From: Isochrysis galbana
Lineage: Eukaryota > Haptophyta > Isochrysidales > Isochrysidaceae
Direction: 5' to 3'
Assembly (NCBI GenBank): GCA_018136815.1
Contig: CM030941.1
Location: 1,859,582-1,923,581 of the forward strand
DNA: 64,000 nucleotides
Part shown: piece by piece, positions 10,838-22,920 of the stretch
How positions within the stretch are numbered: the first letter of the stretch is position 1
How the letters are laid out: every line of letters starts with the position of its first letter
Notes under the pieces: model-generated
Seen by the model: only the letters and a program-made list of their open reading frames with translations
The model's database searches: none
Told to the model about the DNA's origin: nothing
Made by a program: the position numbers and the translations under genes

Positions 10838-11528
10838 GTGTCTCCCAAGACTCCCCCTCCCCCGCCCCCCCCCCACCCTCCCCTCCACCCCCTCCCCCCC
10901 CTCGCGGATCGCCTAGCAGCAGTACTACTACTACCTTCTCCTCGCCCCCCCCCAACCACACTACCCACCCCCTTCTCTTCAACTCCCCTTCCACCGCCAG
11001 GGCTGTCTCTCTCAATCTCTGTCTTTTCTCTCTCTACTCTCTCTCTGTTCTTCTCTCTTCTCTTTGCATCTCTCCGGTGCTCCCTCCCTCCCCTTTCCCT
11101 CTTTCTCCTCTCTCTCTACTCTGCCCTTTCCCTCCCTCTCTCTCTCTATCCTCCCCCCCTCGGGTCACACGCTCTCTCCTCCCTCTCGCTCCTCCCCCCC
11201 TCTTCTCTATTTTCTGATTTGTTCTCTCTTTTCTCTCGAGTCTCCATTGCCCCCTCTCGTCTCTTTCCTCTCTCTCTCTCGCAGCTCTCTCGGCCGGCCG
11301 CCCCCCCCACCCCTTTCCCTCCCCTTCTCTCTCGCTCTCCCCTACCTCTCTCCGCCGTCACTCCACGCTCCCTCGCACCTCAGCTACCTCCCACTCCAAC
11401 TCGCTTCCCCCTGGATCCCAGCTCCAGCCCTCCCCTTCCCCTTCCCCTTTCCCCCCTCCCTCCCGCCCCCCCCCTCTCTTTCTCACCGACGCTCGAGCTT
11501 CGATCCCCTGCCTTACCGACTAGTAGGA
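10838..11528 (+). promoter_or_regulatory. Long polypyrimidine leader or promoter of the F-box/FIST gene
   Basis: Nearly 700 bp of the plus strand are C and T, ending just before the ATG at 11529. Translating it gives only Pro/Ser/Leu low-complexity sequence without splice logic, so I read it as promoter or 5' leader rather than coding. Similar pyrimidine tracts precede other genes in the window, such as NOT1. Confidence 0.45.
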
Positions 11529-13751
11529 ATGGAGGAGCTAACCGAGTCGATGTCCCTGACGGATCTAGACCCAGAGCTTCTCCTCCAATGCCTCCTCCCC
11601 CTTTCCGCGCGAGCACGCACCGCCGCGTCCGCCTCATGCAAGCTCTTCTCTCTGCTGGTCGACGAGATCCATGCCGAGGCCGCCCACCTCATCACACTCA
11701 CCCACGAGCCAGGAGCAATGGGCCCGAGCCGTTCGCTTCTCGCCAGCGCACGCGCGATGGACTACCGTGTGCGTTTCCCCCCAAACGTGGGCATCCTGCT
11801 CAGCTCCAAGCCGATCCGCCTTTCGGTGCTCGAGGAGCTCGTGCACACACTGCCACCACAGCTTCACCTCATCGGCGCCAAGGTGGCCAACGTTTTCGTC
11901 AATCCTTCAGTGAGTCGTCTGCAGTGCCTTGCCGCGAGCTGCGCCGCTCCTCACGCCTAATCGCCCGAAATCGATCGCCGGTAGGTTCCAAATTGCGAAA
12001 GGGACGGCTCCAAGCCGGCACCCAAGGGCGCGCAGAACAATGACTTCGGCATCACACTTGGTGCCTTTCCGGAAGCAGAGGTGTCGTCCTTTGCGATCCA
12101 TGACCCTGGTCGTGCTAGTGAAACCTCACTTCGCCGAGCCTTCTTCGAGAAACGCCGCGTCGAGATGCTCGGAAAATCGTCGGAAGCTTCAGAAACGGCA
12201 TCCACAGCGCAGCTTGAGGAGCGATACGCACACCTACATGAGTTAGACCATCAGCTCAGTGCTGAGTGGGCAGCACTATCACGGGTCGAGAAGCTGGCTT
12301 ACGCTGAGTCCCGCCCCTGGGAGGACCAGCTTGCTGCTGCGGATGCCGCAACAGCCCCAGACGCGAAGGTGTTCATTGTCCTCAGCACCGCTCGCGGTAT
12401 GTTGGCATTGCCCTCCGCATGCTACCTCGACAGCATGGCCATGGACCCATTTGCTCATATGCTCCCTCCTGCTTACCAGGCGCGCACTTCCTGGACGCAT
12501 TCTTGCGCCGCCTTCAGTCAATGCATCCTGCTGCTGCCATTGTGGGCGGTATAGTCTCCTCAGGCGCCGGTTGCGTGCTCGCTTCGCGCCAGGTGGTGCG
12601 GCGCGTCGACTCTGGCGTTGCTTGCCTAGCATTTCGGGGCAATGTACCCCTAACTGCCCTCATCTGCCGCGAGGAAAAGTCCCACATGCAGGAAAAGCTC
12701 ACACAGGTACCCCCGTTATCCCCTCTTCCGACTCTTCTTGCTTGGCACCACAGTGGACGCCATCCTTCTTTCGTCCATCCCTTCGGCTTGGCTCATGTCC
12801 GTGCCCCTTTCCCGGCTCCCTCATTAGGTGAAGACGCATATGGAAGCAAGCGGTCAAGAACTCCTTGGCACTGCCATGTTTACCTGCACGGTGCGTGGGG
12901 CGCTTTCCCCAATGCCTGACGAGCACACTGTCTCTGAACTTCTAATCCTATGCGAACGACATACCGGTCATGCCTACCCCTCTCGATTGGGAGAAGAGCT
13001 AAACGAATCGATGGCAAAGAGAGACTCATCCGTGGCGATTCTTGTGCCCCCGTCTCCAATCGCCACCACATCAGGCGCGTGATGGTGCGGATGACCTGAA
13101 GTCCTTGCTATCGGTATTCGGAGGGCAGCCAGTTCTTGGCATGGCTGCAGGTGGTGAAATCGGGCCTCGCTACAAACGGGGTCGCCCCTCGGCTCAAACG
13201 GGGGACGTGGAGCTCCAAGGCTTCACGTGTGTGTGCGGGCTCTTTGTAGTCCCTCGGTGCGCGCCCAACAGCCGTCGTGTGGGTTCCAGGGAATGCTGTT
13301 ACGACCCTGCGGGTGACCTGGTCATCTCACCATGTGCTGGGACCCCGAACTTGGCCGGGCACATGTGCCCTTTCTCTTTCGCTTGGCGGCCGCCCTATTC
13401 ACTCCCAATGTTCTTCCCTCCACAATTGGCAGGCGGATGCAGCGCGCCTGTCAGCTCGCTTTCCGATCTGAAGACATCGAGACGGAATGGGCCACTCGCC
13501 GCAAGGTCAAGGCAGCTATATTGGCCGCCGCAAGGGATGCGGAGAGCCACGCCGCCAACGCGAAGGCATTCCGCCATGCGGGCTGTGCAGTAATGGACGG
13601 GGTCTCTTCGGCGTCCTCAGAAGCTCTTTCCGACAACGACGTCTCGGACGACGAGCTGGATGTGGACTGGGACTCTGAGATGAATGACGACGAGTACCAC
13701 GATTATGAAGATGAGCAGCCATTTGAAGATGAAGCCGAGGAGCTCGAGTAG
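11529..13751 (+). CDS. F-box and FIST domain protein (FBXO22-like)
   Basis: Six exons join in phase: 11529-11909, 11985-12396, 12480-12706, 12828-12890, 13075-13256 and 13433-13751, giving 527 residues. Residues about 9-45 form an F-box-like helix pair (DPELLLQCLLPLSARART). FIST-N follows (FPPNVGILLSS, then HLIGAKVANVF). FIST core signatures include PAAAIVGGIVSSGAG, VACLAFRGNVPLTAL, LGTAMFTCTARDGADDL and GMAAGGEIGPRYKRG. The C-terminus is strongly acidic (DDELDVDWDSEMNDDEY). Proteins of this kind act as substrate receptors of SCF ubiquitin ligases, and FIST is thought to sense small ligands. The family is clear from domain order. The substrate is unknown, and the acidic tail may be a lineage addition. 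Confidence 0.85.
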
Positions 13752-15204
<1,453 letters not shown>

Positions 15205-15430
15205 GACCGCGACGCGGTCAGGGACACAACGCTAGAGGAAGCACTCGAAGCACGGCCGTTGACGCAACGAGACAGCGCAGCCCTAGAGGGTCGCATAACG
15301 ATGGATGAGCTGACCCAAGCGACAAGCGATAGAGGAGATCGGAAACGGCAAAAGCGCGGGGCCGGACGCCCTGCCGGCCGAATTCTACAAAAGCTTCATG
15401 GAATTGGCACAAGATTCATCGGCGAATAGC
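15205..15430 (+). pseudogene. LINE reverse-transcriptase fragment, frameshifted
   Basis: The translation runs from a pre-RT segment (LEGRITMDELTQATSD), through a frameshift near 15330, into GNGKSAGPDALPAEFYKSFM. The latter is the hallmark KSxGPDGLPAEFYK start of LINE reverse transcriptases. Nothing downstream continues the polymerase, so it is a truncated remnant. Confidence 0.75.
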
Positions 15431-15899
15431 GTCTCAACGCGAGCACAGCGGCGTGCACTTTACCTATAGCTTTTCGTAGCTTAGCCATGGAGTAGCTGGT
15501 AGACTTAAAAAGTCTAGAAGCTTACAGAGGTGTCAGACTTACAGATTACAGAGTCTAGACGCTGGAGGTTCTTGAGGGTGTACTTTAGCAAGCAAGATGC
15601 TCGCTACTTCCTTGGTCTTCATCGACACGTGCTTACTACTCCCTTGATCTCCATGCCTGGGTGATCCGTCCAGAGCTAGAGCATATTCATATTCCGAGTA
15701 GAAAGAAGCCTGTAGAAGCTACTTGGCCACGTGGATATAATGGTAGACCAACATTGAATGAAGTGTAGTGATTGATAGATGCGTGGAGCCGTCGTAGACG
15801 TAGAGATAGACATAAGAACGAAGATTGATGATTTACCATCGCGGTTGTAACGGTAGAGCGGAAAATAGCGAATTAGCCTGCAGAGGCTCGCGAATGCGA
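15431..15899. other. Intergenic stretch with short hairpins
   Basis: Contains an AGACTTAAAAAGTCT hairpin near 15502-15516 and no gene that I can recognise. Near 15890-15903, on the minus strand, the sequence TGTCGCATTCGCGA matches the first 14 nt of the chromovirus LTR. Confidence 0.4.
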
Positions 15900-16150
15900 C
15901 ACCTGCCCCTTACGCTTGTTGTTGCGATTGTATCGCAACATGACAGACGCCGCCACTTGGTCAGCAAGGGAAGTGGCCCGAACAGAGGGGAACATGCAAG
16001 CAGCAAGCAAGCAAGGAAAACACACACTCACATGAAGCAGAATTGGGAGAAAGGCGCAAGGCAATCCTTACAGCAAGGGCCCACGTAGGGAACTTGGCGG
16101 TGTGATTTGATGCCCACCAGTCGCGCTGATGAGCGATTCGAACGAGCTGC
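15900..16150 (-). pseudogene. hAT transposase C-terminal dimerisation fragment
   Basis: Minus-strand translation gives DWWASNHTAKFPTWALAV and RLSPNSASCECVFSLL, then, after a frameshift, TSLADQVAASVMLRYN. This is the hAT C-terminal dimerisation pattern (FP.W...A....SPNSA..ERVFSLL...LADQ..A..MLRYN). The same segment recurs at 28950-29130. It is broken and lacks the catalytic core. Confidence 0.7.
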
Positions 16151-16341
16151 GCGAGGACAACAAGGGGGGGGGGTTCACTCACGCGCGCGCGCGCAAGGAG
16201 AAGGAGAGCGGCTGAGGCACGCTTTGGCTCACCTCCGGGCATGTTGTGCTTGTGCTGGTCGCTGCCGCGTTGGGCCCCAGTGTCCTCCAGTAAGGGGGAG
16301 GAGCGCGGGGTGGGGGGTGGGGGGGGGGGGGTTACACTCAC

Positions 16342-17107
16342 CTCAGAAGAGCCTTCCCTCGCATACCCTTGACACAGGGCTTTGATGTGCTGTAGGTACA
16401 AAGGCGTTTCCGACTTATCCAACTCATCCCCGTTGTTCATTGCGCGTTGAAAGATCGTGCGGACCATCTTCTTCTTCAAACTCTTGAACCATGCCGCGGC
16501 CGGGGTGTTGGCGTTGAAATCGAGGGCCGTCAAGAAAGAAGTACTGCATCTCGCGGCCTCCCCTTTCGTCCTGAAACGATCCTCAACCAGCTTCAACAAG
16601 ATGCGCACATAGTTTGTTGCCGGAGCAAGCGAGAGGAATTGTCCGTCCGACCGCCCACCTTCAATCTTGTAGACGTTGGTGACAAAGTTAGCAAACTCTT
16701 CGTACAGCCTGGTGTTGTAGAGCATGGGCTCATCCAGGTTGGCGAGAATGTGCGCGGCGCCAACGCCAGCCGTTCCTCAGAGGGTAAGGACGGGCGGAAT
16801 CGCTCGTCGAAGATGCGCACCACGTTCTTCCGCTGTGTATCCCAAGAAGCAGACAAATTCTCCATGGTTCCAGCGCGGAAATTGAGCGCAAACTGATAGA
16901 GGATGGATGGGAGGGCGCATGAGCTCAGCAGTTTACGTTTGAAGACGGGCGAGGGCGAGGGCGAGGGAGCATTGTACGTCAGCACGTTGGTGGCAGTGCG
17001 CGCGTGTGCGCGCGTGCTGAGTGCATTGTGCATTACGGCTGCTCGTGCATGAGCTCCAGCATGGGGCGCCACGCCCGTACGCCCTCACTGAGGTGGCTGA
17101 AGGTGAA
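16342..17107 (-). CDS. Unrecognised gene fragment, possibly recombinase-like
   Basis: Several minus-strand exon-like blocks with plausible splice sites occur. One at about 17045-17106 contains HLSEGVRAWRPMLELMHEQ. A second at about 16745-16880 contains NFRAGTMENLSASWDTQRKN. A third at 16342-16770 contains ILANLDEPMLYNTRLYEEF and ends at a strong GAG|GTGAGT donor. The join between the last two needs either a 48-bp intron or a frameshift. The pattern LAPATNYVRILLKLVEDRF followed by GDELDKSETPLYLQHIKAL vaguely recalls the core-binding domain of eukaryotic tyrosine recombinases, but no catalytic domain was found. I do not recognise it securely, and it may be a broken gene. Confidence 0.4.
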
Positions 17108-17815
17108 GGAGTGGGTGCATGATCAGCAGCCAGTATGGAAGCACACCTGGCACTTGGTGGGGCGGCGACGGGTGGCGACAGGTGGCGACAGGTGGCGCGA
17201 CAGGTGGCGAGGAGCAGAGCCGGCGCTGATCTGCAAGGGAGCTTGCAAGGATCATCGTCATCGTTTTTCAAGTTAGAGAAAAGGCTGTTTTCGTGAAAGT
17301 GCAAGGGGGAAGATCTCAGGATTACGGTGGGCAGCCAATTCGGTTTTCTTTCTGGAATAAAGGGTTATTTAAACAAAAGAGTGAGAGAGTGGACCGAACG
17401 AATCAACGAACGGTTGGTGCAGATTCGATCATTTTATTCGGAAAAACACTGCGAGAACAAGAAAAGAAGAGGGTGGTTGCCGCAGTGCCGCAGTTGCCGC
17501 ATGTACGCCCCCCCGTTTCCCGGGTCCTCTCCGTGATGGAACTACACCCCCTCCCTCTTTCACCTCTCGGCCTCCTTCTTTTCTATGCACAGCCCCCCCC
17601 ACACCCCCCGCACTTGCGAAACGCCCCTCCCCCCGCCTCCCAATCCGCCGTCCTGTGTTTTGTTTTCGCCGGGTCCGGAGCGGGGGAGGGGGGCGGTCCG
17701 GAGTTCAGGACTTCTCCCCAAAAGAACTCAACTCAGACACTCTCCCTCTCTCCTCTCAGCTCTCCCGTGAGTGTCCGCCAGAGTCCGCGACTCGCCGCGG
17801 AACGGTCGCCTCGCG
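17108..17815. other. Intergenic and promoter region upstream of the RNase H/exonuclease gene
   Basis: A short tandem repeat GGCGACAGGTGGCGACAGGT lies near 17170-17205. The right half is pyrimidine-rich and likely the promoter or 5' leader of the plus-strand gene starting at 17816. No independent gene. Confidence 0.45.
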
Positions 17816-20108
17816 ATGGCCGACGTCCACGTGGCGCCGCCCGCCCGTCTGGGTGGCTCGTGGGTGCCGTGGGCGGGCGCGCTGATCGAGCTAGCGCGCG
17901 AGCTCATGTTCGGTCAGTCCACGCTCCCTCGCTCGCGCCTCGTTGCCTCCTCGCGAGCGGTCGACCCCCTGCGGATCACTTCGCTTCGCAACAGCCGTGG
18001 AGGGACCGCCTTCATCGACGGTGCTGCACTCGCCGACGGGCGGTGCGGCATAGCGATCTACTACACGCCAGGCCATCCCCTCAATATACATGCTCATCTT
18101 CAACTGCCCGAGCACCTGAGCTCCGACTCGAACCTGGCCGAGCTCGCGGCGCTCGTACATTGCCTGATGCGCCATCCACGGGACGAACCGCTTATTGTCT
18201 TCTCCGACTCGGCACATGCGCTGAGGTGCACAGAAGTGATTGCCGCCCGAGACGCAGTCGAAGGCAACAGCAGACGCGCCGCCGCGTCACGCCGCAGGCG
18301 CGCAAACGGCGGTGCTACCACAGCCAGGGCGTTGGCAGACCCGACAAATGACCCTCGCTGGGGTGCGCTAGTACTGCTCATCCACTTGTTGCTGCGGCTA
18401 CGGCGAGGGAAGACGTCCATGTTCAAGGTACCGGCTCACAAGGGATGGAAATCAAATGAGGTTGCCGACGCCCTGGCACAGAAGGCCGCAGCCGATGGTA
18501 AGAATCCGATGCCGATTCCCGCTGCAGGCTCCTCCACAAGGTGTCTCGTGACAGGAATTCATTGGGTGCGTGTCATCTATTGGGCGATTCACTATCTATA
18601 CATGCACCAGACTCCTGGTGTCGTCAGGGCCACCGATTCTATGCATCAGCACGCCGACGGCGATCATGTGCGATGCGGGAGCGGACGGAGTTGCGCTGCG
18701 GGCTTCGCTCGTCGTCAAGCGGAGCGCCGCAATGGGCGCCAAGGGGTCGGTGGCAATGGAAGCAGAAGGCTCGGGCAGCGGTCGGAGCCTGTAGCTCTGC
18801 CTCCACCGCGTCCACGAGTGGCCGTGGGCATGGGAGCCGAACCAACGCAGGCTCTGGCGGTGGACTGTGAGATGGTGGGCGTTGGAGCAAGCGGTGAGTA
18901 GCACAACTTGTGCGCGGTGATGCACCCTTTGCGTCGCTTCAGCTAGTGCTCTGAATCTGCTGCCAGCACCCCTCCGCTTGGTACTTCAGGCCTTGAGTCC
19001 AAGTTGGCATCGGTGTGCGTCGTGAATCAGCGGCTAGAATGCGTATACTTTTCATATTGCGTGCCGCCGTGTAGCATCACCGATTACCGCTCGGCTTTCT
19101 CGGGGATCAACGCAGAGGCGCTCGTTGGCGCGCCACCATTTCAACAGGTCACACAGCACCATGGCGATCACTGCTTGCCTGCGTGAAGGCCTTGAAAGGG
19201 TAGCTTTCGCTTTCTCCTTGTTGGCATTCGTGCCGGCAGGCACGACATATTGAGACAGCAAGCAGGGATATTACACAGGTCGCGTCGATTCTTGCTTTCA
19301 TATCTCCCTTGCGCTACCTTTCCATTGTGCCACCACAGGTTTCCCGCGAAGTATTCGCACTTCTTCGTGGACGCATCGTTGTGGGACACGACCTGCAGCA
19401 CGACTTTTGTGCGCTTGGGTTCTCTCATCCGATGCGCCTGGTACGTGACACCGCGAGAGGGCTCCCTCGGGTCCTGGGGACTCAGTCAGGGAAGCCGCGT
19501 AAGCTTCGCCATCTCGCGGCTGAGATGCTAGGAATGGAGGTACGTCATTCAGGGCCATGTCCATCCATCCCTTCACGGGTTCATTCCGAACCGCAGATCA
19601 CGCTTGGGTTGGGACGGGGGACCTTCAAGAAAGACATGAGCGATCGCGACGTCCTTGTGGAGGATCCCTAATTGGCTTGCTTCCAAGGGGTGGTATGCTT
19701 TCCGTCCCTGGCTATCTACTGAATCACTTGCATCATACGATCCCACGCGTGCCCTCCTAGATTCAAACGGGTGCCCATTCACCAGAGGAAGACGCCCAGG
19801 CAGCGATGCGACTATATCAAAAGTTCCACCATCAATTCGAAGCAGCTGTGGCAGAGCGAGAAGAACGCCGCCGGAAATTCCGCGAAATGAGGGAGAAGAG
19901 AGGTCCGATATGCAACCGGGCCACCAATTCTATCAATGAGCCCAAGATGGTTCATGCAGAGCTCTTGGAAGGAGAGTGCGAGCAGGAAGACTCGGATTGG
20001 GGTGTGCTTGCCGATGCTGAGGTGTCGGACTGGTCCGACCGGGAAGATTGTTCGAAGACGGGAGGGCAAGACTCAAGTCAAGACCCGAAAGAAGAAAGAG
20101 ACCCATGA
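17816..20108 (+). CDS. RNase H domain fused to REX4/ISG20-like DEDDh exonuclease
   Basis: Four exons join in phase (17816-18893, 18990-19147, 19339-19539, 19761-20108) for 594 residues. The start is the ATG at 17816; the frame has no better one upstream. Residues about 60-225 form an RNase H fold with its four acidic residues: Asp68 (TAFIDGAAL), Glu109 (NLAELAAL), Asp131 (VFSDSAHAL) and Asp218 (NEVADALAQ). A basic linker leads to a DEDDh exonuclease with VDCEMVGVG (Asp350, Glu352), GHDLQHDF (Asp434) and GAHSPEEDA (His485, Asp490). The tail is a charged helix then acidic. REX4-type enzymes trim structured RNA 3' ends, usually in the nucleolus; RNase H cuts RNA in RNA-DNA hybrids. The fusion rests on one uninterrupted first exon. 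An intron in the 18500-18830 linker is possible and would not separate the domains. Two adjacent genes is the alternative. Confidence 0.8.
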
Positions 20109-20456
20109 TGCAACGCAACGAGTGATACTTATCCACGGGTCGTCAGTGAGATCGATTAGCATTGGCGAAAGGGGAAAGGACTGACCCAAGACTGTTGATT
20201 TGGATCGGTATGGAAACAACCCCTAACGTGGTGAGGGGGGGGTTTGGCTCTTGTGGTGCAGCGGACATCGCTCCACTCTCCATCTCTTCAGTTGTAGACA
20301 CAACCTTCTAATCAACCCCTCGCTGCGGGTGCGCACGCGCGTGCAAGAGAGCAGCAACGCACACTCGAGCACACCTACCAGTGTGTCAAGACAGCCCGCT
20401 AAATCGCACCATACTGCATTGCCATGGACATCAACATCGCAGCACACAACACAGCA

Positions 20457-20573
20457 AGACCACCTAAAAAAAACTTTTAAAATTCTCGCCTCGCGCGTGG
20501 CCATGGGGTTAACTACTGTAGCCACGCCCATTTCCCTTCCTCTCCCTCACTTCCCGCCTTGCAGACCACCTAA
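20457..20573 (-). mobile_element. Short retroposon with oligo-T 3' end, 11-bp target duplication
   Basis: A 95-bp insert (20468-20562) lies between copies of AGACCACCTAA at 20457-20467 and 20563-20573. Read on the minus strand it contains GGGCGTGGCTAC and ends ...AAAAGTTTTTTTT. The end matches the LINE 3' end at 21147, so this is a very short 5'-truncated copy or a SINE using the same tail. Confidence 0.65.
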
Positions 20574-21130
20574 GTGGCGCACTCAACATTAGCACGAGGT
20601 GGCGTTAACGGATAAAGGTAGCCAGCTTTCTATAATAATAAAACAACTGAGCGTTAGTACCACTACTCCCACTAGCCACTAGCCCTGTTGTTGCGGGTAA
20701 AGGAGGGGCCTTGTACACTTACCCGTCTCATATGCCCCCGCTTAGGTTTCCCCGCGCGACCCCCTTTGTCCGTCGCACCCCGATTACCTCCTACACACAC
20801 ACATCCAAAGAGAGGGTGACAGCACGCAAGGGACAAGCCCAACGACTCAACAAGCAGGACACTCTACAGGCCCAAGAGGGTGCAACTCGAGGTTCCCTTT
20901 TTTTGTCACGCCCCTCCCGGCTTTTTAGGTATATAATTTCTACTGACCCCTAACTTCGCCCATAACTCGGGGTTTGACCGCGGTATGCAAAGTAATTTTT
21001 TTTGAGATTGCGTCATTGACGGGGGCGCCCTCGCCTTCCTCCACGACCGTCCCGCCCTTGTTGAAGGATGCAACCATGCCCGCTGCCCGAGTTGAAGAAT
21101 GCAACCACGTGGGCGTCCGACTCCCTGCGT
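20574..21130. other. Retroposon debris, no gene
   Basis: At 20630-20690 lies a B-family-like terminus (AATAATAAAACAACTGAGCG then TTAGTACCACTACTCCCACT). The rest is T-rich or GC-rich, and no protein is supported. Confidence 0.45.
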
Positions 21131-21146
21131 TGCCTCTTGGCATGTA

Positions 21147-22138
21147 AAAAAAAAAAAACTTCTTAATATCCTCGCCGCGCGCGCGACTCTGCATCATAAC
21201 TATGCAGCCACGCCCGCTGCCTTCACTCCCCCTCCACCTGCCTTGCGGCTCGTCCCTCGTGCGCTACCTAGGGGCTGGGTGTGTGGGGTTTCCTGCAGCA
21301 GGCGGCGTGTTCCGGTCCCCGATAGGTTTTTCTCCACTTCCTCCTGTGCCATCGGGCTACCGGTTTGAGCGTTGTCCGTTTCGAGTTAAGGTGGCGAGTG
21401 GGTGTGTCTCATCGGGTCTGAGGGCTGGGGACGGGTAGGAGGGTGAGACGCGGAGGTGATTCACGTGCGATTAAGCGAGTCTTCTGGCCATATTGAGCGC
21501 TTGTGCTATCGCGGTCAGATTTGTGCCCATCACTAAGGTGTCTTTGTCGTTGATCGTAAAGACAGGGGCGCAAAGCTCGCGCGGGGACTTGAGCTTCGGC
21601 TTTCTCCCTTGGGAGGCTTTGCTGGTGCGTGCGGTCGAGGTCCTGTCCGGGGGTTCAAGGCCTCTGGCTAGGGTCGTGAATCTGGCAAGGGTCCTCTCAA
21701 TGACCGGCACGTGGTGGAAGGTGTAGTTGTCGAACTCTACTCTGTAGAAGTCGCTTATTATATATCGCCATGATATAAGGTAGAGGGCTTTGAGGCTGTC
21801 CGGCGTCGGTGTGCTGGGGTATGCGAATAGCCTATCTTTGATTTTCTGGGCCGTTGTCCTGTTTTTTTCCGGCGTGTACCCTGCCACAGCTTCTATGGCC
21901 TGGAATATTTGTTGCGTGGAGGGGCATCTGGCCAGGTGCGTCGAGTTCTCGCGGTGTTTCCCGCATAGTCTGCACCTCGTGGTAGGCGCCGCGGCGAACC
22001 GGTTGCGCGTGCCTAACCTTCTATGGGTGATATGTTTGAAGTGGGGGTGCTTGCTGTCCGTGTGTTTGAGAAGGGGGTGGGTGTAGAGTTTTGCCACGCT
22101 CGTCCACTCCCCTTGGGTCAGTTCGAGTTTCCGTGCCC
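21147..22138 (-). mobile_element. 5'-truncated LINE with oligo-T 3' end and 16-bp target duplication
   Basis: TGCCTCTTGGCATGTA occurs at 21131-21146 and again at 22139-22154, flanking the insert. Coding (minus, ending at 21471) gives the LINE C-terminus: WTSVAKLYTHPLLKHT, a zinc-knuckle-like CRLCGKHRENSTHLARC, then YLISWRYIISDFYR and MGTNLTAIAQALNMARRLA before the stop. A 3' UTR of about 320 bp ends in a sense-strand run of about 13 T. The target duplications fix both ends, so the T run is truly the 3' terminus. Typical LINE tails are oligo-A or short repeats. Confidence 0.85.
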
Positions 22139-22154
22139 TGCCTCTTGGCATGTA

Positions 22155-22920
22155 TGGGGGGACTCACCCAGACTGCCCAGACTCTCCCTGAGAGTCGGGC
22201 ACAGATCGCACGCCCTGGCCCGCGTTGGCCTGCTTCTCGCTCTGACCAACCCCTCCTCCCCCTGGGCCCCCCTGATCAGGACCCCCCAGCCAGTTCCAGT
22301 CGACCGGCAGGGGCGCGAGAGCCAGCGATGGAGAGGCAGGAGGGGCCAGGGCCAGGGCCATGCCCCAGCCTCACCTGCCCCCTGAGCTGTGCTCCCAGGC
22401 CCCAGCAGGCCTCCTGGGGACCTGAAGAGGGGCCGCAGGCGCGCGCCATGGGCCAGAGCCGCAGGGAAGAGAGGAGGAAAAGGGAAGAGGGAGGGGAGGG
22501 GGGAGTGGCAGCTCTCCCCTCCGGCGTTTATTTACGTGTCTTCTCGCCCCGTTTGGGTAAGAGAAGACGGGGGCACCAGAACCAGGAGGGAAGGGCCGCG
22601 GCTCGCCGCGGCCACTCGCCTCGGCGAGAGAGATTAGCGCTTCTGGGTTTCTATTCACGAGTGCCCCCCCCCCCCCCTCGCGTTGTTTTTACCCGAAAGG
22701 GGTTTTCCCCCAGCGTGGACTCGAGGAGAGGACGTGCTGGGGTGCGCGGGGTCGGTGCGTGCACTGGGGGGAGGACAAATATCGAGGGGAGGGGGCAGTG
22801 CCCCCTCCCCCGGTAGCATTCGGACACCTGGCTCGTCAGGCATGGCGGGATTCCGGGACGGAAAAGTTGTGTCCAATTAGCTAGTGGGGTTGGCTAGGAT
22901 ACAACATTAATTATTTTATT
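22155..22920 (+). mobile_element. Divergent B-family retroelement, 5' part displaced by LINE insertion
   Basis: On the plus strand this GC-rich stretch resembles the minus strand of B1: blocks such as CCCCAGCCTC..CTGCCCCCTGAGCTG, ATTCACGAG followed by a C run, then a TTTTTACCCG block. It ends ...CATTAATTATTTTATT at 22920, the family's AT-rich tail. The last 238 bp are nearly repeated at 24237-24477. Confidence 0.6.

Noticed and set aside
15920-15936. Inverted repeat TTGCGATTGTATCGCAA shared with 28957-28973 as a regulatory palindrome
   Set aside because: In both places it encodes part of the hAT MLRYNR motif, so coding conservation explains it.
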